Part shown: one piece after another, positions 43,431-55,559 of the stretch
Layout of the letters: each line of letters starts with the position of its first letter
How positions within the stretch are numbered: position 1 is the stretch's first letter
Source: Cristatella mucedo
Lineage: Eukaryota; Bryozoa; Phylactolaemata; Cristatellidae
Direction: 5' to 3'
Assembly (NCBI GenBank): GCA_009760855.2
Contig: WPIO01000141.1
Coordinates: 742,001 to 806,000, forward strand
Length of the DNA stretch: 64,000 nt
Program-made: the position numbers and the translations under genes
Notes under the pieces: model-generated
What the model saw: the letters and a program-made list of their open reading frames with translations, nothing else
What the model was told of the DNA's origin: nothing
Databases searched by the model: none

Positions 43431-43875
43431 TACCAATACCTCGTACAAACCTCAAATTCTTTGGAGACCGTGCATTTAGTTCGTATGCTCCCAAAACCTG
43501 GAACTACCTCCCGACCTGCGTCAGAACTGGAACTACCTACCTACCTGGAACTACCTCCCTGACCTGACCACATTTAAAAAGAACTTAAAAACATACCTAT
43601 TTAGGACAGCATTTAGTGGGTCTCTGTGATTCGTCCTTCATGTGCTAATTCGTGCTGACACTGTGCATGCTGCCACTAACCATGTTTGCATGCTGACCCT
43701 GTGCATGTCACGCCTAACCATGTCATTCATTTTTTTGTTTTTATTTATCAAGTATGATATTACTCACCATTCAATTGCATTTCCCTTTGCAGCAAATGTA
43801 AAGCGCCTAGAGAGAGATTGAGTTCTCTGAGGGTGCTTTATCAAATGCATTATTATTGTTATTATTATTATTAAA
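43430..43875 (+). mobile_element. LINE-A 3' copy
   Basis: CCTCGTACAAACCTCAAATT onward, with a local insertion/duplication of CTGGAACTACCT near 43500-43560, then a complete 3' UTR, hairpin and ATT tail. Confidence 0.88.
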
Positions 43876-43892
43876 GGCTCGATGCATCGGCA

Positions 43893-44128
43893 CCTATGCG
43901 ACGACATGCAATCAACGTAGCGGACGTCAGGAACTGACACGGACGCTCCCAGCGGGCCAGCACATGACCGCTCTACGCAGCGTCCCTGTTGCTACTTCCT
44001 TGCCGGTTGCACTAACTCTCCGTCCACCCGTCCTAACCTCCCTTCCGTGAGCAGCTGAGCGCTTTTCAAGAGAGATGGCTGAACCGCATCAAAGGCGGGC
44101 CAGCGTGCAACAAACCAGTGCCGGCCCA
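43893..44128 (-). repeat. Dispersed repeat R1, copy 2
   Basis: Partner of 41725-41985; flanked by LINE-A tail sequence and, on the right, a LINE-A fragment (TTATGCATGGCAGCAACAGA). Confidence 0.5.
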
Positions 44129-44359
44129 TTATCAGACTACAGTTACTTATGCATGGCAGCAACAGACTTATGCATCGTAGAAGCGGGACAGTAAGACTAT
44201 GGTCTAGGCGACTAGTTGTCTCCCTTAATTGGCATGTACATTTCTGGTTGCGGTCACCTGCGGCCTCCTCGAATCCTGCAACGAACATGCATTATCGCCT
44301 CCCGACATAGAGCGCTCTCACGTGCGTTCGTGCCCGTTGCAGAATTCTTCCGAAAACCG

Positions 44360-44500
44360 AAGTTCTTTCTTATTTGCTTATCAAGCATGATACTGCTCAC
44401 CATTCAATCGCGTTTTCCTTTGCAGCAAATGTAAAGCGCCTAGAAAGAGGTTGAGTTCTCTGAGGGCGCTTTATCAAGTGCATTATTATTATTTTTACTA
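44360..44500 (+). mobile_element. LINE-A tail
   Basis: Hairpin and ATT tail, preceded by a short 3' UTR remnant. Confidence 0.8.
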
Positions 44501-44870
44501 TGGAATTGATGAGAAGGAGTTCAGAGGGGATGATGTTCCCTTAGCGACGGACTCTCTGATCTTGTCTATCTTGTTGATAAAGAAGATCGAGAAGCGATCA
44601 GTCAGATCGCCACAAAGATCGATACATAAAAACCGGGAAGCTGTTGAGAAGAAGGTTGATCATAGATATCAGCATTCTCAGATTTTGAATTTGGGATTCA
44701 ACCATGTTTTTTTAGTAGCTACGCTTCGCATTCGCTAGGATCGATTGCATGATCTATAGAAGTCGTCGCATGCCTGTCGATGAAGCTAGAGCGGTCTTCG
44801 GATCTGCGGCGTGCTTTTTCAACCTTTAACCTTTTAGCCCTTAGTAGGACTGGCTAGTTTATTTTCTTCG
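44500..44870. other. Unassigned
   Basis: The frame to 44738 (+) is rich in Lys/Ile without family support. Confidence 0.35.
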
Positions 44871-44874
44871 GTTA

Positions 44875-45480
44875 ACAATAGGCCGTCTGGGCGAGGGTGC
44901 ACGCTGCACTTAGTCGGACGAGCAAACACGTTGAGCACGTCAGCTGGTGTCGTGTTGTAGTATTGTAGCATTCTACTAATGAAAAAAGTTCGTAATTGGG
45001 ATTAAGCAGCATTGGGGTAAAGAACATATCCTAGCGCAGACAGCATCGATGTCAAGGGTCTAGAGTTTTTATTCTAATGTGACTTAAAATATGGAGAAAG
45101 AAAGACACTGTAAACTGAATGAGACCGACATGTAGTCAGATAAGTAGAATTTGGTAAAACAATGGGTTATGAAGCATGCCGTTGTAGGAGAAAAGTTGAT
45201 CGAGCGTGTGACGCTTGAAGTGAGTATGGTCGTGCATATAAGCCACGAGAGAAAATGAGTTAGTCAGGGCCCGAAATTCTAAACTAAAGACGTCAGATAA
45301 GTTATCAATATGAAGGTTAAAATTACCCATGCGGTGGACAGACCGATTTCCTGCACTCAAACTAGAAATGTGATCAGATAATTTCCCAGCATCTTTCAAA
45401 AAGGCAGCATGCATGCGACTACTTAAGAAAGCAACACTAGACTAAGAGAACTTGAGCAACTTTCTCTCAGTCTCATTTCT
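44875..45480 (-). mobile_element. LINE-A endonuclease fragment
   Basis: The minus frame 45414-45136 reads GNFNLHIDNLSDVFSLEF and later HTLDQLFSYNG, the end of the apurinic-type endonuclease domain of CR1/L2 elements (usual form GDFNLH...HTLDL). The first Asp is replaced by Asn. Confidence 0.75.
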
Positions 45481-45499
45481 AACGGTTCCTATCAAAGAC

Positions 45500-46990
45500 A
45501 GTGAAACGAGTTAGGGCAGACCAGCTGAACTCGTATATTGAAACTTCCAACCCAACTGGCACGGTCCAGTCAGGTTTTATAACTATTTACTCCACAAAGA
45601 CAACATTGCTTTGGGTGTAGAGCGACTTCTTAGGAATGCCGGCTCTGGTAGAGTCTCGCTGTTTTTTCTCAATCTTTTGCCAGCTTTTGAGCCTATCAAT
45701 TAACATGTCAGTCTCAAGTGCCTCTCTTCTCGTCTGGGCATTACTGGCACAGCAATACAATTATTAAGGTCCTATCATAGTGGGATATTGCAGAGCATTG
45801 ATGTGCTCGGACAGGATAATTCGAAGAATCGCTGAAGTACGGTGTACCCCAGGGCTCTGAGCTTGGCCCTATTCGTTTCGCCGCTTATAATCTGCCTCTG
45901 GTTGATGGGATTTCCAGGCACACTTTGAGCGTTCACTGCTGTGCAGATGATACCCCGGTGTACCATTGTTGCTGTGGTCTCTCCTAAACCATCAGAACAT
46001 CGAATACTCTCAACTCCCTTCCTGCATGCATTGACTAAATTCCGATATGGACGGCCAGAAAGTTTCTTAAATTGAATGATAATAAAACCAACCTAATATA
46101 CGTCTGGGGGGAAAACCGGTGTCACTCAGACATAGGAATATCTAACCCTTGGAAAAATATGCTCTGCCAGCATATGTCCTGTTACATCTGCACAAAATCC
46201 AGGTGGCCTGCTTCAAAGTGACTTTTTATTAGACGACCACTTCAGCTAAATAGTTGAGTCTGCCTACTTTCAACTAATGAACATTGCGAAAATTCAGGCT
46301 TGCCTAGACAAAACTACTGCATCAAAATTTTTCCAAACATTTCAGACATCCCGCCTCGACGTTTGTATCTCACTGCTTTCGGGCCTACCAGCCTGTTCAA
46401 CCGAGCACTTTTATTGGTGTAAAGTTCTGCATCGAAGCTGTATATTCGTATATTCTGTGTTTAATATGTTTTTCGCAATCATCGCAGTTGCCACATCAAA
46501 CCACTTCTCGAAGATCTGAACTGGCTCCCAATCAAGTAGTGCATCGACTTTTAGGTTCAGTTACTCACGTTAGGACCCTCTATTATTAAACTGCAGCTTG
46601 CCTATAAAAATTACTCCCTCACCAGACCATGCTAGGCATCGCACCACCCCTTTCATAAGTCAAATTGATAAGAAGTTACTCGTGCGATCCTTAAATCCTG
46701 TGGAGACTGTGCCGTTAGTCCGCATGCTCCCGAAGCCTGGAACTCAATTCCGACTGGCATCACGACATCTCCTGACTTTGACGACATTTGAAAAGAAGCT
46801 CAAAGTGAACTTGTTTGTCACAGAATGTAGTGCGTCCTTTTGATGAGTCCTTTGTGTGTTTATGTTTGCTCGCATGGTGCGTTTTGCCACTAACTACATT
46901 TGCATGCTAGCCTTGTGCATGTCAATTCTAACCATGTTATGCTATCTCGCAATATAGCTTGCTACCACTAACCATTTGATCATTCCCCCA
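45500..46990 (+). mobile_element. LINE-A reverse transcriptase to 3' UTR, decayed
   Basis: Order of remnants: the early reverse-transcriptase segment (45540-45620), the palm region, the post-palm LDVCISLLSGLP at 46350-46390, the C-terminal LVRSLNPVETVPLVRMLPKP in shifted frame, and the 3' UTR with three CTAACCA.. repeats at 46860-46980. Many stops and shifts. Confidence 0.75.
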
Positions 46991-47950
46991 GAGTATTGAT
47001 GTGAATGGACAAATCTCATCCGAGGTACCTCTGAAATATGAGGTAACTCAGGGCTCCGTGCTTGGTCCGGTTCTTTTCATGGTTTATACTCTCCCTCTTG
47101 CCGATGTGATTGCCAAGCAAAATCTAGGCTTTCACTTCTATGCGGATGACACACAGTTAGGTGATGCTGTTGTGCGACCATCAATACGTGCTCGAAATCT
47201 AGGTGTCGTTTCAACAGCTGCCTCAATTTTAAAAGCTTCACTCAGAAGACTGCTTCTACAGCTGGTCATCACGTCCGATCTCTATCCAAGATTAGGAGCT
47301 GTCTTCCACATTGGCTCGCAAAAATTTACTTAGCTCCTTAGTTCTGTCTTGGCTTGATTATTGTAATTTCCTTTTGGCTGGGCTACCATAGAAAGCGACT
47401 AGGCCACTGCAGCTAACTATGAATATGGCTGCAAGGCTAGTCTTCAAGTCCCAGAGGTTTAAGCACGTGTCTCCTTTGCTAAAAAAGCTAGAATGCCGGT
47501 TGAGCGATGGATACAGAGAAAAGTTCTTATGCTGACCCACAAGGCTCGCCACGGCATGGATCCTTCGTTACTAGCTGAACTTCTGCACCAATTTCAGCCT
47601 CTTCGCGCTCTCAGGTCCTGAGTGGACAATAAATTAGGTGTTCCATTCCTCCGCTTAAATACCGTTGGCGACAGAAGCTTTAGCTCTGCAGGTCCTACAC
47701 TGTGGAACTGGCACCCGCAATTCTTACTCAACGACAACTACTCTCCTGCTGCCGACTATGGCTCATCCTTTTCAGCGGTCCTGAGCTGCTACTTCCATGC
47801 TTCCCACTACCTTAACTGCTCTCCTGACTCTGCTATGCTTTCCACTTTCTCTTTGTTGCGTGAGATGAAGTCTGTTGGCTATCGAATGCATACCGAAAGC
47901 CGCTTAAGCTCAGAGTGCTGTATACAAAACTCTCCTGTGTAACACCCACA
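46990..47950 (+). mobile_element. LINE-B reverse transcriptase to 3' end
   Basis: Contains GSVLGPVLFMVYTLPLADVI, FYADDTQL (the catalytic YADD), LDYCNFLLAG, KARHGMDPSLLAELL-like and SSAGPTLWNWHPQFLLND, ending IQNSPV. Shifts at several points; the region after the catalytic box is shortened. Confidence 0.88.
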
Positions 47951-48545
47951 TAATAATAATAATAATAATGCACTTGATAAAGCGCTCTCAGAGACCTCAA
48001 CCTCTTTCTAGGCGCTTTACATTGGCTGTAAAGGGAAACACGATTGAATGGTAAGCAATTTTATGCTTGATAAACAACATGAATAACATGGTTAGGGGGT
48101 AGGTAACATGCACAGGGTCAGTATGCAAGTGTGGTTAGTAGCAGCATGCACTGTGCCAGCACGCGTAAGCACATCAAGGACGAATCACAGGGACCCACTC
48201 AATGCTGTCCTAAATAGGTGCTTTTAAGTTCTTTTTAAATTTGGTCAAGTCAGGGGATGTTCTGACGCAAGTCGGGAGTTAGTTCCAGGCTTTGGGAGCA
48301 TACGAACCAAATGCACGGTCTCCAAAGAATTTGAGGTTTGTACGAGGTATTGGTAAACTGTTGGATTCCGGAAAGCAGGTGATACGATGCTTGGCCTGGT
48401 GGGGGAGAAGATCTGAGAGATAGGCTGGAGCTAAAGAATGGAGTGACCTAAAAGTAAGAAACAAAACCTTGAAGTCCATCCGTTGCTTGACTGGTAGCTA
48501 TTGCAGGTCGGCGAGAAGTGGTGTGATGCTGCAGGTGCAAAGCTC
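47950..48545 (-). mobile_element. LINE-A 3' copy
   Basis: (AAT)n tail, hairpin, 3' UTR and C-terminal frame (DFKVLFLTFRSLHSLAPAYL). Confidence 0.88.
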
Positions 48546-48559
48546 ACGACTGGCAAGTA

Positions 48560-50025
48560 TAGCTTGATGGCATTACTTGTGGAGTTACAAACGGAAATAC
48601 ATAACATTACCTTTGCTTTGATTCCTCCCAGCCTTCGAGCACGTCAAATTCTTTCAACTCCGTTGCTGCACGTATTGATGACACCTGCACATGGATGACA
48701 GCACATTTTCTTAAATTAAATGATGACAAAACTAGCTTACTATTTATGGGCCAACCATGTGTGATTTAGAAATTAGAAAGGCTATGGCTCAAAATCGGCT
48801 GTGCCAGCATCTCTCCTGTTGAATCAGCACGAAATGTAGTTGTCATATTCCAAAGTAATAACGATAATAATAATAATGTACTTGATAAAGCGCCCTCAGA
48901 GAACTTAATCTCTTTCTAGGCGCTTTAAATTTGCTGCAAAGGGAAATGCAATTGAATGGTGAGTAATATCATACTTGATAAATAAAAACAAAAAATGAAT
49001 AACATGGTTAGGGGGATATGCACAGGGTCAGCATGCAAATGTGGTTAGTGGCAGAGTGCACAGTGTCAGCATGCATAAGCACGTGAAGGACGAATCACAG
49101 GGACCCACTAAATGCTGTCCTAAATAGGTGTGTTTTTAAGTTCCTTTTAAATGCGGTCAGGTCAGGGGATGTTCTGAAGCAGGTCGGGAGTGAGTTCCAG
49201 GCTTTGGGAGCATACGAACTAAATGCATGGTCTCTAAAGGATTTAAGGTTTGTACGAGGTATTTCTAGACTGTTGGATTCAGTGACCTTTCGTTGGACGA
49301 CCACATCGTCTCCGCAATCAAGTCACCTACTTTCAGCTATATAGCATTGGTAAAATACGGCTTGTTTATATAGGGATACCACATCTAAGTTGTTCCACGC
49401 ATTTGTGACATTTCGTCTTGACGTCTGTAACTCACTGCTTGCTGGCCTGCTGGCATGTGCAATCAGGCGCTTACAGCTGGTGCACAACTCTGCAGCTCGG
49501 CTTGTCTGTAGTGAGAATCGTAGTTCATTCTTTGGCTCCAGCCTATCTCTCAGATCTACTCCCCTACCAGGCCAAGCATAATACACCAGCTTTTCGGAAT
49601 CTAACCCATACCTCGTACAAACCTCAAATCCATTGGAGACCGTGCCTTTAATTCGTACGCTCCCAAAGACTGGAACTCACTCCCACTCGCGTCACGATAC
49701 CCTCTGACCTGACCACATTTAATAAGAAATTAAAAACGCACCTATTTAGGACAGCCTTTAGTGGGTCCTCGTGATTCGTTCTTAATGATCTTAGGCGTGC
49801 TGACACTGTTGGTTATGCGTGCTGACACTGTTGCATGCTGCTACTAACCACACTTGCATGCTGACCCTGTGCATGTTACCACTCACCATGTTATTCATGT
49901 TGTTTATCAAGCATAAGACCACTCACCATTCGATCGTGTTACCTTTGCAGCAAATGTAAAGCGCCTAGAAAGAGATTGTTATCTGAGGGCGCTTTATCAG
50001 GTGTATTGTTATTATTATGATTATT
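48560..50025 (+). mobile_element. LINE-A copy split by a nested LINE-A
   Basis: The left part, 48560-48862, ends at GTCATATTCCAAAGT. The right part resumes at 49279 with GTGACCTTTCGTTGGACGAC, exactly continuing the FQSDLSLDDH coding segment of the copy at 5705-6770. It then runs through the C-terminal domain to the 3' UTR, hairpin and tail at 50025. Confidence 0.85.
48863..49278 (-). mobile_element. LINE-A 3' copy nested in another LINE-A
   Basis: (AAT)n tail, hairpin and 3' UTR plus a short C-terminal frame (APKAWNSLPTCFRTSPDLT). A short AGT is found at both junctions. Confidence 0.85.
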
Positions 50026-50029
50026 AATC

Positions 50030-50560
50030 TCCCTTTAAAGCACCGGTATAGTGGCTAGCAATGGATTTATTCCTCCGGGAGTATTAAAAAACTGTATTAT
50101 TTTTAATTACTATCAATATTATTATTTTTCAAGAGAAAGCGGAGAGAACGATGGGCTTGGTATGTGGGGTTTAGCATGCTGCCACCATTGGCCGCTATTT
50201 CGTGGATGAACTCAAAATAAAAGATGCGAAAAACTGCTCCGAGTTGGCTGCAAACGGTTTGAAATTTGAGGCTGGACTTTTGACCTTGGTAATTTCATCA
50301 CTAGTTTTAATTGATCGACGGCTATGAAAAAGGGAAGCCTGTCGGGATTGCGTCAGCAATGGCCGTCATGTATGCTAATTTTAGCTAGTTCTAGGTCAAT
50401 GTCTGCCTGTCGAGGCCGTTTTCAGTGACCGTGTCATTTATGATCTGGGGAGATGGTTCATTGGACATTGAGCGAAAATTCCGAAGACATTTAGGCGAGC
50501 CGCCGGGTTATAGAAGAACGAATGACCATTAAGTTAGGGTGAATCACATCAGTGCTCGAG
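50030..50560. other. Unassigned
   Basis: No gene or repeat recognised. Confidence 0.4.
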
Positions 50561-51080
50561 GGATATCGTGGTTGGAGGTTCTGTCACTCAGTTTAGGTCT
50601 TTTTATTCTTTTTCGCTTCAGCCTACCTACCAGATCTACTTCCCTAACAGGCTAAGCATAGTTCCGCTCCCTTTCCTAAATCTTATCGTTTACCTACACC
50701 AGGTACGAACCTCAAGTCCTTTGGAGACCGAGCCTCTAGATCATATGTTGCTTAAGCCTAGAACTCAAACTCCGACTGACTTCACGACACCCCCCTTCCC
50801 GAGTTGACGACTTTTACAGAGAAGCTAAAACGCAGCTTATTTTTATTACAGCATTTGGTGGGTATTTGTGATTCGTCCTTTGTGTGCTTCTGCATTCTGG
50901 CACTGCATGCTGTCACTAACTGTATCTGCATTCTGCGTGCAGACCCTGTGCATGTGACCTCAGACCATGTTGTGCTTGTTGTCATTGAGCATGCTACATT
51001 TAACTATTCGGTCATGCTTTCTTTGAAGTAAATGTAAGGTGCCAAGAAAGAGATTAAGTTCTCTATGGGTGCTATGCAAA
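50560..51080 (+). mobile_element. LINE-A 3' copy, diverged
   Basis: FLLQPTYQIYFPNRLSIVPL, the 3' UTR repeats and a degraded hairpin/tail. A second hairpin remnant lies at 51125-51205. Confidence 0.7.
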
Positions 51081-51171
51081 TGCATTATCATTATAATAAA
51101 TGACCGTAGAGAAATGATGATAAGTAAGCAATGTTGCAGGAAATGTAGAGTGCCTAGAAAGAGATCGAGTT

Positions 51172-51345
51172 ATGATCTGAGGGCACGACAACAAACATTT
51201 TATTATTATGCCTCGTGATCTCATGATCCGGTTACTAGCAGCCTGCGAATCTAGACAACACACCACCAAGCAGTAAGTGCTGAGATGTCCATAGGCACGT
51301 AGTAATTGTAGCACGTAGTTTGTTGTCGTGCCCTCAGGTCATAGC
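51172..51345. repeat. Inverted duplication, 26-bp arms
   Basis: ATCTGAGGGCACGACAACAA at about 51173-51198 recurs inverted at about 51318-51345 with one or two changes. The left arm grades into LINE-A tail sequence. Confidence 0.7.
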
Positions 51346-52215
51346 TACGGCTCAAAAGGTTTTTCCAGAAGGATGCTACCCATATCGCATAGGGTACAAA
51401 GGCGCCTGCTGGAAAGGTGGCCTTTGAGACGGCCTTCGACTTCGAAAGCGAGCAAACGTCGTTTTTGCGGAGGCTTAGACAGGCCCGCCTTTGGCGGCAA
51501 GCCTTCCCCCCGACCTTCCCCTTCGAGGTTAGTCTCCTGAGGGCACTGCCGCCCGAGGCACGGTAAGCGGCAGGGTCCCCCCCCCCCGTAGGGCTGCAGG
51601 GTCCTTTGGTCCGTTGGGGTAGGCACTAGAGGCTGGCAGAGCCCCGGCTACAGAATTGTCGGAACATGTACATGTTAAAATTAGCTCTGGAACAGAGGCG
51701 ACCTGCGGGCACTAGTTGTGGCAAGTCGCCTACGGAGGCTCAAATAAAGCCTCCTGTCCTTCTCGGTTGATGGTTGCCTGGTCCCTAGAGTTGAACCGAA
51801 TGCCTGGTTCCTTAAGCCTGGTCCGCAGATTTGGACCGAGTAGGCATTTTATCAAGCGCTGTTGAAGCCCGCTTTTATTTACTCGCGACTGCGGCCTCCT
51901 CTTGACAGCCAATTGCTTACCTAAAATTCGATGGATGTATATCGATAACGATAATACTGGGAGCACACTATCGCCCCGCTCAAAAAATAATTTAGCATCA
52001 CTTTCTCCGTGGTAAAGCAAAGGAGATTAAACGACATCGCTAAAAACCAAAATACCCAACGGCTTAGTGATTTCAAATATTTGGAAACACTTGCATTACC
52101 CCCTGTCTGCACTTGGCTTATTGAGCAGTGTGGAGGGGATAGTAGGCTTAGGAAATAGCACATTCGACGACGACCTATTACATCGATTCGAGGTCAAGGC
52201 CACCGCACCGAAAAC
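51345..52215. other. GC-rich unassigned, possible LTR piece
   Basis: AATAAA at about 51743 within GGCTCAAATAAAGCCTCC, and a TGTCGGAAC block at about 51658 resembling an LTR start. No matching end or target duplication found. Confidence 0.25.
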
Positions 52216-52365
52216 CCCACTTCAATATTATACAAAAAATACTGTATTTGCACAGCGCCCTAACAGGACCTAATCTCTAGCCGCCGGGCGCTTTACAAAT
52301 GCTGCAGCGCTCGAGCCCACCACCTCGGTCGTTAAAGGCGAGCACCACACACCCCGGGGTCACGA
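52215..52365 (-). mobile_element. SINE S2 copy
   Basis: LINE-A-like tail GCCCTAACAGGACCTAATCTC, then GGGCGCTTTACAAATGC and the B-box-like GCTCGAGCCCACCACCTCGG on the plus strand. Confidence 0.65.
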
Positions 52366-52559
52366 GTTATTAGAACCTCTGGTTACTATCGTGCACTGAA
52401 CCGTACAGAGGTGAACAGGCTAGCACAGTGGAACAAAACAGATAGGTTCCACGAGACGCCATGAAAGCTGAGCCTAACAGATGCGTGCTTGGCTCTGAGA
52501 CTTGAGTGATGCAAAGTCATCGCAGTCTCGGTCCTTCGAAGTCGCCTATTCTTATCTTA

Positions 52560-53060
52560 TCTGAGCAGGCCCAAAGTTTTGCTGCGCGACTCGACGGAGA
52601 AGGCAGTGTGCTCATCCAATTGCAATTCATTTTGAATGAGCAAGCTCAGATTGCGGGAAGAGGTCGAGGGAGTTTTTCTAGCTGAACCAATCTTGAGGAT
52701 GAGTACTTCTAATTTGACGTTGAAACAGTGCTTTCCCATAACTGCTAGGTTGTTCTAATCTAATAATAATAATAATAATTCATGAAGCTTCACGAAGAAA
52801 GTGAACACCCAAGTTATAATGTCGTCAATACACGCTGCAAGGAAGCAACGCGATTCGGTTGTGAGGCGAAGCAGAAAAGGGTCGATGATCAGGTGAGGTC
52901 TGGGTGTCGTCGGCGTAGAAATTAAACGCCAAGGTTGTGTTTGGCGTGATGACGCCGACCAAATGTAGGGCGAAGATGTCGCTCCAATTCGGTAAAGTCC
53001 GAATGCCAGCACCGACTGAGCGCTGTCCGGAAGCCTTCATAGACGCTATCTAAAAAGAGA
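52560..53060 (-). mobile_element. LINE-A/B reverse-transcriptase end fragments
   Basis: The minus frame reads GKHCFNVKLEVLILKIGSA, LQLDEHTAFSVES and FNFYADDTQTSPDHRPF (catalytic YADD). A TAA repeat separates two parts at about 52760. Confidence 0.7.
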
Positions 53061-53149
53061 CAGGTAGAATCGCCTTTAGTAGACCCTGCAGCTGCGCTTC
53101 GAATCCTGAGCCGCACCACCGGTTTGGCCAAGCGGCTGCGGCGATCTCC

Positions 53150-53515
53150 CCTTCAGCCCTTAGATCCTGTGTGGACAATAAACTAGCTGTTCCATTCCTC
53201 AGCTTAAAGACCGTTGGCGAAAGAAGCTTTAGCTCTGCAGGTCCTAGACTGTGGAACTCGCCTCCACAATTCTTACGCAACGACAACTACTCTCCTACTG
53301 ACGACTATGGCACATCCTTTTCAGCGGTTCTGAGCTACTACTTCCATGCTACTCACTACCTCAACTGCTCTCCTGACTCTGCTATGCTTCCCACTTTCTA
53401 TTTGTTGCATGAGATGAAGTCTGTTGGCTACCGAATGCGTACTGAAAGCCGCTTTGGTTGTGAGTGCTCTATACAAAACTCTCCTGCGTAACACTCTCGT
53501 AGTATTTGTTGCTTT
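53150..53515 (+). mobile_element. LINE-B 3' copy
   Basis: Frame 53171-53491 reads VPFLSLKTVGERSFSSAGPR and later MKSVGYRMRTESRFGCECSI to QNSPA. It has a short tail with TACATTACAT near 53530. Confidence 0.9.
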
Positions 53516-53544
53516 TTGGAGTAGCAGACAGAGATACATTACAT

Positions 53545-54240
53545 ATATGGCGTTTATATAACGCCCTCAGAGATCTAAATCTCTCATTAGGTACTTTCAT
53601 ATGCTGCAAAGAATGCATCTCAGTTGGACAGTGATAAGATGCATAGTATTAGCACGCATGTGCATACAAAGAGCACTTCACAAGGACTCAGCAAACGCTG
53701 TTAGAAAAATGTTCACTTTTAGCTTATTTTTAAATGTCTTCAAGTCGAAGGATGTCGTGAAATTCCTCGATAGTGAGTTCCAGTCTTTGGGAGCATACAA
53801 ACCAAAGGCGCGGGCTCCAAAGGATTTGAGGTTAGGGGTCAGCCAAACGAATCGAGTCAGAAGTGCGGATGCTACGATACTTGGCCTGGTTGGGAGTTTT
53901 GGCGAATGAAGGAACTTGAAATAACGAGACACGACCTTGTGCGTCACTTCATGGGTAGCCAGTGCAGGTCGGTGAGAGGTGGGGTAATGCGGCAACTGCG
54001 ACGTTCACGACTGTCAAGCCCAGATGCAACGTTTTACCCCAACTGTAAGCGCCTTACTGCTCTGGCCGGAAGACATGGGCCTAGTGAGTTACCTGAAGTC
54101 GAGACCGGCAGTCACAAATGCACCGACCAACTTGGACGTGTACTTAGCCCTGTGTGAGCAGCATCGGATTTTTGCAATGTTACGTTGCTGATAGTAGTCA
54201 GACTTGACTGCCGAGCAAATGTGATCGTCTGGCAAAATGT
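53545..54240 (-). mobile_element. LINE-A 3' copy, diverged subfamily
   Basis: Terminal hairpin GCGTTTATATAACGCCCTCA, 3' UTR lacking the CTAACCA repeats, C-terminal frame (FGARAFGLYAPKDWNSLSRN) and reverse-transcriptase-end remnants. Confidence 0.75.
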
Positions 54241-54255
54241 CACTTTGTAACGAAA

Positions 54256-54395
54256 TAAAAATATACAACTTATTTTTATAGCACCATAAGAGAACTTAGT
54301 TGCTCTCCAGACGCTTGATATATGCTGTAGGGCTCGAGCCCACGAACTTGGTCATCAAAGGCTAGCACATTGACCCCTGGGCCAGACCAGGCAAT
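54256..54395 (-). mobile_element. SINE S2 copy
   Basis: ATTTTTATAGCACCATAAGA, GGCTCGAGCCCACGAACTTG and ACCCCTGGGCCAGACCAGGC on the plus strand mark an S2 in minus orientation. Confidence 0.7.
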
Positions 54396-54740
54396 GCATC
54401 TCGTCAGTAACTCCTCAAAGCCACAAGGACCAAGTGGGCGTTGCGCTAGAGGGTTTTCTATAGCGAACTTAAAGCCTGGCGGCTTTCGGTGCCCATACGG
54501 TAGCCAACAGACTTTATCTCACGCAGAAAAGAGAAAGTGAGAAGCTTGGCTGAGTCAGGAGGGCAGTCAAGCAAGTGAGTAGCGTCGAAGCAGCAGCTCA
54601 GGACGGCTTGAAAGGATATGCCTCAGTCGTCAGCAGAAGAGTAGATATCACTACGTAAGAATTGGGGAAGTGAGTTCTACTATCTAAGACCTTATAGAGC
54701 AAAAGCTTCTGTCGGCAACGGTCTTTATGCATAGGAAAGA
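54395..54740 (-). mobile_element. LINE-B 3' copy, diverged
   Basis: TCTCGTCAGTAACTCCTCAA to GCCTCAGTCGTCAGCAGAAG matches the LINE-B end; the tail array is reduced to AATGCA. Confidence 0.75.
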
Positions 54741-55009
54741 CTGCATTTGAGTTGCGCCCTCAGAAAGCTCTCTTTCTGGTCACTTTACACATGCGTGTTT
54801 GAGAGAGTTTGAGGTACTATTGTAGGGGCTCGTGGCACGCGGTGGCGGCGCGACGAAGAACGAACCCCCCACAGGCAAGTTGTGGTGTTGACGACGACTG
54901 CTGTATTACATTATATACAGGCAACACAAGCGAACGAGCGTACATACGGATGTAGCGGTAGCAGACGTCGCGTAAACAGCGCCGGAGCGCCAGTAGATAA
55001 GAAAGCAAG

Positions 55010-55050
55010 AGAAAAGAGAGAGCGAGAGAGCGAGCGAGCGAGCGAGAGAG

Positions 55051-55122
<72 letters not shown>
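55010..55122. repeat. (GA)n microsatellite
   Basis: GAGA with GC interruptions at the left side. Confidence 0.97.
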
Positions 55123-55126
<4 letters not shown>

Positions 55127-55249
55127 TAGCGTGCGTACAGGCCGACGCACAGGCAGAAAGTACGTCTCTGCAGGACAAGCTGAACACGCGACCACAGATA
55201 ACCCGTTGCAATTAAAGCCAGCTTAGTTCAGCCGAAACTGTCCAACTTC

Positions 55250-55440
55250 AGCGCCTAATGAGGTGGTACTCTGCGCGCCCGTTGGCCAGGCGGAGTGGTA
55301 TGGCTTGAGTGCGGCCGGGGCGGAACAGCATTGTGGGCGTGGCCACTTCCGAACCGGTGGGCTGATAGGGATCAAAGCACAGGTACAGCTGTAAGTCACC
55401 TCCATAAAAATAAAAGGCCATATTGACCGTAGCGATTACA
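55250..55440 (-). mobile_element. LINE reverse-transcriptase palm fragment
   Basis: The minus frame reads VIATVNMAFYFYGGDLQLYL with CFDPYQPTGSEV. The catalytic YADD is changed to YGGD, so the copy is dead. Confidence 0.7.
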
Positions 55441-55445
55441 ATGGC

Positions 55446-55559
<114 letters not shown>

